DNA from: Candidatus Poribacteria bacterium
GTDB taxonomy: Bacteria > Poribacteria > DTPJ01 > WJIO01
DNA: 12,651 bases
Assembly: GCA_014730235.1 (NCBI GenBank)
Contig: WJIO01000244.1
Location: 1-12,651, forward strand
Reading direction: 5' to 3'
Part shown: one piece after another, positions 7,443 through 12,651 of the stretch
Position numbering within the stretch: position 1 is the stretch's first letter
Layout: each line of letters starts with the position of its first letter
Program-made: the position numbers and the translations under genes
The notes under the pieces: generated by a model
Database searches by the model: none
Seen by the model: only the letters and a program-made list of their open reading frames with translations
What the model was told of the DNA's origin: nothing

Positions 7443-7484
7443 GCTTGTAGTAGTTACACGGCATGCCGTGTAACTACTACAAGC
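7443..7484. repeat. Perfect 42-bp palindrome without loop
   Basis: Two 21-bp arms meet at 7463/7464 with no spacer and no mismatch. The left arm contains TGTAGTAGTTACACGGCA and the right arm is its exact reverse complement. Symmetry breaks at 7442/7485 (G opposite G). It lies 63 bp after the propeller gene and 137 bp before the permease gene. There is no T run on either side, so an intrinsic terminator is unlikely unless another factor acts. It could be a repeated extragenic palindrome, the trace of a small mobile element, or a protein-binding or cruciform site. Confidence 0.9.
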
Positions 7485-7621
7485 GCATAAATACTATGTC
7501 TTTTAAAAATTGCGAAAGTATAGATAGGAAATTATATGAATATATTGGTAATACTGGAATGAAGGCAGCGCAAATAACTGAAAGTGGACTGGACTGAATC
7601 AGGTTTACATAAGGAATAATC

Positions 7622-9412
7622 ATGTCATCCCAGATAATAATGGTCTTTGCCGTATTGGGAGTTACTATATTTCTTTTTATAAGTGAATTACTCAGGGTGG
7701 ATATTATTGCGATCCTTATTATGATAAGTCTGGCCTGGCTTCGTCTGGTTACTCCATCAGAAGCCTTTGCTGGCCTATCCAGTAACGCCGTAGTATCCGT
7801 CATAGCAGTTATGATAATAGGTTATGGTATAGATAGGTCCGGCGTTATGAAGCGCATTACCCGACCTATAACGAAAATGGCAGGTTCCAGTGAAAAACGT
7901 CTTATTGGTATAGTATCTTCGGCGGTAGCCGGCCTTTCGGCTTTTATGCAGAATATCGGCGCTGCGGCTTTGTTTCTCCCGGCTTTGGTAAGAATCTCCA
8001 AAAACACCAAAATTCCCATATCCCGACTGCTTATGCCAATGGGCTTTGCAGCTATACTGGGTGGAACCCTCAGTATGGTAGGTTCAGGCTCGTTAATAAT
8101 ACTCAACGATCTGTTAAAACAGGGTGGGCAAAAAGCCTTCGGTCTTTTCAGTGTTACACCTATAGGTTTAGTTCTTGTGACTGCTGGTATAGGATATTTT
8201 CTACTTTTTGGCAAAATCATATTACCTTCAAGAAAAGGTGAAGGTGATGAGGTCAATACTCAGCAAAAAATGATAGAGACATGGCAGTTACCGTGCACCA
8301 TATACCAATGCACTGTATCGGAAAACAGCCCGATAATCGGAAAAACCAGAGAGGATATTAAATGCTGGCGAAAATATAATGTAAACCTCCTGGCAATTTC
8401 TGAAGGTGATGATATGCTATATGCCCCTTGGCGATATACAAGATTTGCCGCAGGACAGAAATTGGCTTTCCTGGGTGATATTGAAAACGTTAAACAGCTT
8501 GCGGATGATTTTAAGCTGGATTTTCATGGTGAACCCAGTGATTTTGAAGACCTTCGCAGCGCTGTTGGTGCAGGTTTTGCAGAGGTATTGATCCCACCTC
8601 GATCTTCCATCGCAGGTAAAACAATCAGGGATATTGCCATGAGAAAAAACTACAGTGTTGAACCTATTATGCTGCTGGATAGCAAAACTAAAGAGCGAAG
8701 CGATTTTTCCGATGAGCCGCTAGAAGTAGGTAATGCGATAATAGTTCATGGTTTATGGAGAAACATAAAGGCATTAAAAAACGATAATAATTTTGTGCTG
8801 GCTACTCCTGTAGAATCAGAGGACGTGGACAAATCCAGACCGTTGACCGCTATGTTTTGCTTTCTCGTAGGAATTGGGCTGGCTTTTTCCGGTTTCCCCC
8901 TTTCTGTAAGCCTTTTGACCGGGGCTATAGGGATGATACTATTCAAAGTTATAACTATCGATGAGGCCTATAAAGCCGTTGATTGGCGGACTGTGTTTCT
9001 ACTGGCCGGATTGATACCCCTGGGAACTGCAATGGATAAGACCGGCGCGGCTAAGTTTGTGGCGGATCAGATGATGCAGATATTGCAAGGACAGCATGTT
9101 ATATTGGTTATGATGGCTTTTGGCGTGCTTTCTACTATTTTCTCTCTATTTATGTCTAATGTAGCGGCAACCGTGCTTTTAGTGCCGCTGGTTATGATTA
9201 TGGGAAACATGACTGGTATTAACCCAAGAACGCTGGCCCTTCTTGTTGGGGTTTGTGCATCTAATTCCTTTATTTTACCAACTCATCAGGTCAACGCGCT
9301 GCTTATGTCTCCCGGAGGATATAAAAATTCGGATTACGTTAAAGCCGGGGGAATAATGAGTATATTATTTATTATAATAGCTGTTGGCTTTTTATATTTG
9401 TTTTATTTATAG
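7622..9412 (+). CDS. SLC13/DASS-type anion permease with two TrkA-C domains
   Basis: This 596-aa inner-membrane protein of the SLC13 (divalent anion:sodium symporter / CitMHS-like) family imports dicarboxylates, citrate, sulfate or similar anions, usually with sodium. The N-terminal membrane half spans about 1-200 and includes SAFMQNIGAAALFLPAL (106-122), the family's first substrate hairpin. A soluble insert at about 220-400 contains two TrkA-C (RCK_C) domains, regulatory ligand-binding folds. The first is near SENSPIIGKTREDI, the second near PPRSSIAGKTIRDIAM. The C-terminal membrane half has MSNVAATVLLVPL (511-523) and SNSFILPTHQVNALLMSPGGY (547-567), the second substrate hairpin and conserved tail. 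The two-TrkA-C layout is common among bacterial sulfate-type members, but the anion cannot be assigned. ATG 7622 follows AAGGA at 7611-7615. The gene stands alone, flanked by a 242-bp gap with the palindrome and a 344-bp gap. Confidence 0.92.
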   Translation: MSSQIIMVFAVLGVTIFLFISELLRVDIIAILIMISLAWLRLVTPSEAFAGLSSNAVVSVIAVMIIGYGIDRSGVMKRITRPITKMAGSSEKRLIGIVSSAVAGLSAFMQNIGAAALFLPALVRISKNTKIPISRLLMPMGFAAILGGTLSMVGSGSLIILNDLLKQGGQKAFGLFSVTPIGLVLVTAGIGYFLLFGKIILPSRKGEGDEVNTQQKMIETWQLPCTIYQCTVSENSPIIGKTREDIKCWRKYNVNLLAISEGDDMLYAPWRYTRFAAGQKLAFLGDIENVKQLADDFKLDFHGEPSDFEDLRSAVGAGFAEVLIPPRSSIAGKTIRDIAMRKNYSVEPIMLLDSKTKERSDFSDEPLEVGNAIIVHGLWRNIKALKNDNNFVLATPVESEDVDKSRPLTAMFCFLVGIGLAFSGFPLSVSLLTGAIGMILFKVITIDEAYKAVDWRTVFLLAGLIPLGTAMDKTGAAKFVADQMMQILQGQHVILVMMAFGVLSTIFSLFMSNVAATVLLVPLVMIMGNMTGINPRTLALLVGVCASNSFILPTHQVNALLMSPGGYKNSDYVKAGGIMSILFIIIAVGFLYLFYL

Positions 9413-9607
9413 AACATATTATTGATATTCGGATAAAAAAATATTTTCAGGAGAACACAGGTGTTGTAATTATTACCCCATTATTTATTCAACTTCCATT
9501 ACTGCGAAATTAAATGTTTACATATCCTATTTGCTAAAGTATCTTGATACTTCCCCTAACTGATGCTAAAATATAGGTATGAATTACTTATATTATTATA
9601 TATTTAT
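9413..9607. other. AT-rich spacer after the permease gene
   Basis: No gene is seen. It holds a small inverted repeat (AAGTATC 9537-9543, TT, GATACTT 9546-9552) and strings of TA. No terminator with a clear T tract is visible. The last five bases (TTTAT, 9603-9607) are the left copy of the target duplication of the element that follows. Confidence 0.5.
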
Positions 9608-9731
9608 GTAATCGTTAAAAAATGAATATAATTTAGTTGTCATTCCTGCAAAAGCAGGAATGACAAATTTTGTAATTTACCATCATTATAAAGGTATTTT
9701 CTAAACACATTTTCCATTTTTTAACGATTAC
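9608..9731. mobile_element. MITE-like element, 124 bp, 17-bp TIRs, TTTAT duplication
   Basis: The left end at 9608-9624 (GTAATCGTTAAAAAATG) and the right end at 9715-9731 (CATTTTTTAACGATTAC) are perfect 17-bp inverted repeats. Immediately outside lie identical 5-bp direct repeats, TTTAT at 9603-9607 and 9732-9736, as expected from a target-site duplication. The interior has no reading frame of note but contains a 13-bp-arm hairpin (9637-9666). The layout fits a non-autonomous miniature inverted-repeat transposable element needing a transposase from elsewhere. The IS3 end at the left of this window does not share these termini, and a TTTAT duplication in an AT-rich site could be partly chance. 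It lies in the 5' leader of the deacetylase gene, its end 25 bp before the ATG, so it may supply or alter that gene's promoter. Confidence 0.7.
9637..9666. repeat. Hairpin of the TGTCATTCC type inside the MITE-like element
   Basis: TTGTCATTCCTGC (9637-9649) and GCAGGAATGACAA (9654-9666) are exact complements around AAAA. This resembles the widespread extragenic repeat beginning TGTCATTCC-GC and ending GC-GGAATGACA found in many bacterial genomes. A short T-rich stretch (ATTTTGT) follows, so it might also act as a weak terminator for the permease transcript. Confidence 0.85.
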
Positions 9732-9744
9732 TTTATACAAAATC

Positions 9745-9750
9745 GAGGAA
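9745..9750 (+). promoter_or_regulatory. Shine-Dalgarno for the deacetylase gene
   Basis: GAGGAA lies 6 bases before ATG 9757 and supports that start. It begins only 13 bp past the right end of the MITE-like element, so the leader of this gene is largely made of the insertion. Confidence 0.75.
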
Positions 9751-9756
9751 TTGTAA

Positions 9757-10554
9757 ATGGAACAAATAGATACATATCCCTGGCCGGATAACATCAAAGC
9801 CGCCATATCCCTTAGTTTTGATGATGGACGCCCATCTCAACTAAATGTGGCCATACCTATACTTGATGAATATGGATTAAAAGGCACTTTCTATATAAAG
9901 CCGGGAGGAGATGATTGGAAAACCGTCTATACACCCTGGCGGGAAGTTGCCCAAAATCAACATGAAATCGGAAACCATACCCTCAGCCATATATGTTCAC
10001 GAAACTTTGGATGGAGCGGTCGGGCCCTCGAAACTATATCCCTCGATTATATCGAGTCGGATATACTGGAAGCCGAAGGACGCCTGAGAGAATTAATACC
10101 GGAGCAGACAGAAAGGACGTTCTGCTATCCATGTTACCAGAATTACGTTGGTGAAGGCCTTAAACGTCAAAGCTATGTGCCAATTGTGGCAAAGCATTTC
10201 CCGGCTGCCAGAGGTATGGGTGAAGCAGCGAATCATCCCCTCTATACAGATCTGCATTATCTGACATCCTGGACTGCCGCCGGATGGATGTCAGGAGACG
10301 CGCTTATTGGCTTTGCTGAGGATGCTATTAAAAAAGACAGATGGTGCATAATCACATTTCACGATGTCAGCGAAGTTAAGCCCGATACATGGCTTCCCGG
10401 TGCTTCTTATCACGGCGCGCCGGTTGCAGCTGAAAGTTTCAGGAAATTATGTAAATTCCTTGTTGAAAATAAAGACAAAATATGGACTGGAACAGTACTG
10501 GAATCCGCTGAAAAAACTATAGAATGGCGTAAATCATTTGCAGACCAAAGGTAA
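9757..10554 (+). CDS. Polysaccharide deacetylase (CE4/NodB family)
   Basis: This 265-aa enzyme of carbohydrate esterase family 4 is predicted to remove N- or O-acetyl groups from a polysaccharide or small sugar in a metal-dependent reaction. Motif 1 is SFDDG (20-24), with D22 as predicted base and D23 as metal ligand. Motif 2 is HTLSH (74-78), the two other metal ligands. Motif 3 is RTFCYPCY (120-127), with R120 and P125 in place. The last motif is FHD (201-203), whose His is catalytic. Motif 4 (usually DxxDW) is only hinted at by LTSW near 169-172. There is no signal peptide or membrane anchor, so it probably acts inside the cell, which is unusual for peptidoglycan deacetylases and closer to enzymes acting on soluble or lipid-linked sugars. 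It is followed 9 bp later by era, a surprising partner that may be accidental operon-sharing. Confidence 0.88.
   Translation: MEQIDTYPWPDNIKAAISLSFDDGRPSQLNVAIPILDEYGLKGTFYIKPGGDDWKTVYTPWREVAQNQHEIGNHTLSHICSRNFGWSGRALETISLDYIESDILEAEGRLRELIPEQTERTFCYPCYQNYVGEGLKRQSYVPIVAKHFPAARGMGEAANHPLYTDLHYLTSWTAAGWMSGDALIGFAEDAIKKDRWCIITFHDVSEVKPDTWLPGASYHGAPVAAESFRKLCKFLVENKDKIWTGTVLESAEKTIEWRKSFADQR
10035..10065. repeat. Imperfect hairpin inside the deacetylase gene
   Basis: TATATCC-CTCGAT (10035-10047) pairs with ATCGAG-TC-GGATATA (10051-10065), with a 3-nt loop and a 2-nt bulge. It encodes the TISLDYIESDIL region. It could fold in mRNA, but no function is evident. Confidence 0.6.
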
Positions 10555-10563
10555 TAAAATAAA

Positions 10564-11457
10564 ATGTCAGAAAACAGAGAATTCCGATCAGGATATGTAG
10601 CCCTGATAGGTAGACCAAACGTTGGAAAATCTACACTTTTAAATTCCCTACTGGGAGAGAAACTTTCTATAGTTACACCCAAAGCCCAGACTACCCGAAA
10701 CAGGATTACAGGTATACTCACCGGCAATAATTACCAGATTATATTTCTGGATACTCCGGGAATATTCGATCCCGCATATAGATTGCAGCAGCATATGGTG
10801 AGTAATGCCCTTAGAGCAGCTTCGGAATCAGATCTGCTTGTGCTTATGGCCGAAGCTTTTACGACTCCTGAAAATTTTGAGAAAGAGGTATACAATAGGA
10901 TAAAAGAGCTTAAAAAGAACTGTATACTGGTTATAAATAAGGTAGACCTGATTAACAAAGATAAGCTCCTGCCTCTGATTGAGGCTTATTATAAAAAATT
11001 CGGTTTTGAGGACATAATACCAATTTCAGCTTTAAAAGGCGATGGTGTTAAGGAACTTCTGGATTTAATTATCAAAGCTCTGCCTGTTGGTGGTATGTTT
11101 TATCCTGAAGAGCAAATCAGCGACCTTCCAGAACGATTTTTTATTGCTGAGATAATCAGGGAAAAATTGCTGATGTATACTCAACAGGAAATACCTTACT
11201 CTACAACAGTGCAAGTAGAAGAGGTAAAAGAAAGAAAAAATGGAAGGTTATACATACGAGCCAATATATATGTTGAAAGACCTTCTCAAAAAGGTATTGT
11301 TATAGGCAAAAATGGAAAAATGCTAAAAAAGATCGGTCAGTTTTCCAGAATAGAGATCGAAAAATGGATGGAAGCTCCGGTTTATCTGGACCTATGGGTT
11401 GGCGTTAAACAGGATTGGAGAAAGAAGGAGAGAGAGTTAAACGAACTTGGTTATTAA
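10564..11457 (+). CDS. era: GTPase Era
   Basis: Era is an essential GTPase that binds the 3' end of 16S rRNA and helps mature the 30S ribosomal subunit in the cytoplasm. All signature parts are here: G1 GRPNVGKS (16-23), G2 region TTRNRITG (43-50), G3 DTPG (63-66), G4 NKVD (125-128) and G5 SALKG (155-159). A C-terminal KH domain has the GIVIGKNGKMLKKIG loop (244-258), which binds the rRNA. At 297 aa it has the usual full length. ATG 10564 follows the deacetylase stop by 9 bp, with a modest AAAGG at 10547-10551, 12 bases upstream, inside the end of that gene. The usual rnc/recO-type neighbours are absent here. It is the window's only clear housekeeping gene, indicating a chromosomal location. 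Confidence 0.97.
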   Translation: MSENREFRSGYVALIGRPNVGKSTLLNSLLGEKLSIVTPKAQTTRNRITGILTGNNYQIIFLDTPGIFDPAYRLQQHMVSNALRAASESDLLVLMAEAFTTPENFEKEVYNRIKELKKNCILVINKVDLINKDKLLPLIEAYYKKFGFEDIIPISALKGDGVKELLDLIIKALPVGGMFYPEEQISDLPERFFIAEIIREKLLMYTQQEIPYSTTVQVEEVKERKNGRLYIRANIYVERPSQKGIVIGKNGKMLKKIGQFSRIEIEKWMEAPVYLDLWVGVKQDWRKKERELNELGY

Positions 11458-11526
11458 ACAGTATGGATGAAACCCATTAGAGTAAAAGTTGAATATATTT
11501 TTTGAAAATTACTAATAACTCATATT

Positions 11527-12651
11527 ATGAATAAAAACACCAAGAGCCAGGGTTCTTTCATAACCTTTAGGTCTTTGATCCTGGCTCTTTTTCTTATAGG
11601 TATAAATTCTTACTGGCTTATTCAGGCTGAACTGGTCAGGTATTCCGGGCATCCTACCTGTATATCCCTGTTTTTTAATGTTGTTTGCATAATATCAGTG
11701 CTGGTATTAGTTAATGCCATATTTAAACAGGTATATTCAAAGCTGGCTTTGCGGCAGGAGGAACTTCTGGCTATATACTGTATGTTATGTGTATCTTCGT
11801 TTATAGCCGGACATGACCTGATGCAGGTTCTTATACCCCAGTTAAGCCATGCCTTCTGGTTTGCCACACCTGAAAATGAGTGGGAAGTCTTTCATAAATA
11901 TATGCCATCATGGCTTACAGTCAGCGACAAAACAGCTTTGGAAGGTCTTTATGAGAGTAAATCCAAAATCTATATTCCAACCTATATTGAGTATATGAAA
12001 AAATGGGCGCCAGTTATCCTTACATGGTCTGCATTTCTTACAGTTATCGTGTTCGTCATGTATTGCATAAACGTCATCTTAAGGAAGCAGTGGATGGACA
12101 ACGAAAAGCTTTCGTACCCTGTGGCCCGACTTCCTATGGAATTGATAAGCGATGGGGGGAATTTAAGTTTTTTCAGGAAAAAAACTGTGCTTATTGGCCT
12201 GGGGATAGCCGTATTTTTAAACCTGCTGAACGGATTTGCGTTTCTTTATCCATCAATACCAAGCATACCAATAAAACAAAGGAATATCGGTTATCTCTTT
12301 GCGTCAGAACCCTGGAATGCAGTAGGATGGTTTCCTATATCTTTTTATCCTTTTGTCATAGGTCTTGGATTTTTAATCCCTGTGGATTTGTCTTTTTCGT
12401 GCTGGTTCTTTTACCTGTTTTATAAGGGCACTCTGGTGCTGGGAAGGGCTACAGGTTTAGCCCGAGGTGCTATACAACTGCATCCAAACGAACAGATGCT
12501 GGGAGCTTATCTTGGGGTTCTGGTTATAGCCGCATGGAGATATAAACATTATTTGACGGATGTTCTGATTACAGCATTTCGACAGAATAAAAAGATGGAC
12601 GAAAATGAGCCTATGAGTTATCGCAGTGCATTGATAGGAACAGTCGTAGGA
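11527..12651 (+). CDS. DUF6785/DUF6784-type membrane protein, 5' part
   Basis: The frame is open from ATG 11527 to the right edge (375 codons, no stop), so the gene is cut by the window. It is a multi-pass membrane protein of a family without known function (DUF6785, often followed by DUF6784), frequent in Planctomycetota, Lentisphaerota and Poribacteria-like genomes; I assign it from memory of the pattern. Visible marks are FRSLILALFLIGINSYW (first membrane helix), an RQEELLAIYCML segment at 76-87, ATPENEW (113-119), KLSYPVARLPMEL (194-206) and IPVDLSFSCWFFYLF (284-298). Membrane segments lie at about 14-33, 47-66, 162-185, 219-240, 272-298 and 327-337. Remote similarity to oligopeptide (OPT) transporters has been suggested for such proteins. 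ATG 11527 has no good Shine-Dalgarno, and an in-frame stop at 11503 limits the upstream choice. A terminator-like hairpin lies in the early codons. Confidence 0.8.
   Translation, partial: MNKNTKSQGSFITFRSLILALFLIGINSYWLIQAELVRYSGHPTCISLFFNVVCIISVLVLVNAIFKQVYSKLALRQEELLAIYCMLCVSSFIAGHDLMQVLIPQLSHAFWFATPENEWEVFHKYMPSWLTVSDKTALEGLYESKSKIYIPTYIEYMKKWAPVILTWSAFLTVIVFVMYCINVILRKQWMDNEKLSYPVARLPMELISDGGNLSFFRKKTVLIGLGIAVFLNLLNGFAFLYPSIPSIPIKQRNIGYLFASEPWNAVGWFPISFYPFVIGLGFLIPVDLSFSCWFFYLFYKGTLVLGRATGLARGAIQLHPNEQMLGAYLGVLVIAAWRYKHYLTDVLITAFRQNKKMDENEPMSYRSALIGTVVG
11542..11592 (+). terminator. Terminator-like hairpin overlapping the start of the DUF6785 gene
   Basis: AAGAGCCAGG (11542-11551) pairs with CCTGGCTCTT (11580-11589) and is followed by TTT, then CTT. 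Wobble pairs could lengthen the stem to 13 bp. It has the form of a rho-independent terminator and is well placed to end the deacetylase-era transcript. However, it lies in codons 6-21 of the next gene, so it would also attenuate that gene if transcription ran through. The loop (about 28 nt) is long for a terminator, so it could be chance. Confidence 0.35.

Noticed and set aside
7443-7484. Palindrome as a rho-independent terminator
   Set aside because: There is no T run after either arm and no loop, so it does not fit the standard form; listed as a repeat instead.
7822-8256. 144-codon open frame on the minus strand
   Set aside because: It is antisense to the SLC13 permease membrane region; the Pro/Ile-rich translation is typical of reversed membrane-protein DNA.
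9537-9552. Small inverted repeat AAGTATC-TT-GATACTT
   Set aside because: Short 7-bp arms in AT-rich DNA, not near a start codon or T tract; could easily be chance, though an operator cannot be excluded.
12003-12425. 140-codon + strand open frame
   Set aside because: It overlaps, in another frame, the 375-codon DUF6785-type frame, which has the conserved motifs and stays open through the whole region.
1-12651. CRISPR array, tRNA, rRNA or defence-system genes
   Set aside because: No regularly spaced repeats, no cloverleaf-like sequence and no toxin, nuclease or Cas motifs were seen.

Overview
The window looks like chromosomal DNA from an uncultured, fairly AT-rich environmental bacterium. The mix of genes recalls Candidatus Poribacteria or relatives of the Planctomycetota/Lentisphaerota. 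It includes a secreted LamG-fold protein with a short '-KLAVSWGR-K' tail, a heparinase II/III-family lyase, a DUF6785-type membrane protein and a cytosolic propeller-like protein of unknown function. This placement is inferred from gene content only; there is no rRNA gene, and Era is the only universal marker. All supported genes lie on the + strand.

Layout: (1) 1-~446 is the 3' end of an IS3-family insertion sequence, with the C-terminal DDE half of its transposase. (2) 374-738 has no convincing gene, only a possible 50-codon remnant. (3) 739-4028 is a two-gene polysaccharide block, a heparinase II/III-like lyase and a GT4 glycosyltransferase that overlap by 70 bp. It is richer in A/T and Lys codons by eye than the genes after it and looks like the end of a capsule/exopolysaccharide cluster cut by the IS. 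(4) 4079-4828 encodes a secreted LamG protein behind a very strong Shine-Dalgarno; its reading seems to continue in the +1 frame to 4931. (5) 5007-7379 holds a zinc-less medium-chain dehydrogenase and a 459-aa propeller-like protein 24 bp apart, probably one operon. (6) 7380-7621 contains a perfect 42-bp palindrome. (7) 7622-9412 is an SLC13-type permease with two TrkA-C domains. (8) 9413-9756 is intergenic and carries a 124-bp MITE-like element with 17-bp inverted termini, a TTTAT target duplication and an internal hairpin. (9) 9757-11457 holds a CE4 polysaccharide deacetylase and the GTPase Era, 9 bp apart. (10) 11527 to the window end is the first 375 codons of a DUF6785-family membrane protein, still open at the edge, with a terminator-like hairpin inside its first codons.

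The genes suggest handling of acidic or acetylated polysaccharides: synthesis or trimming (GT4, lyase), surface binding (LamG), de-N/O-acetylation (CE4), anion import (SLC13) and an oxidoreductase step (MDR). That they act together is inference, since at least three intergenic gaps separate them. The clearest non-coding observations are the MITE-like element, the 42-bp palindrome and the frame break at the end of the LamG gene. I found no CRISPR array, tRNA or rRNA, and no obviously new defence or mobile system.
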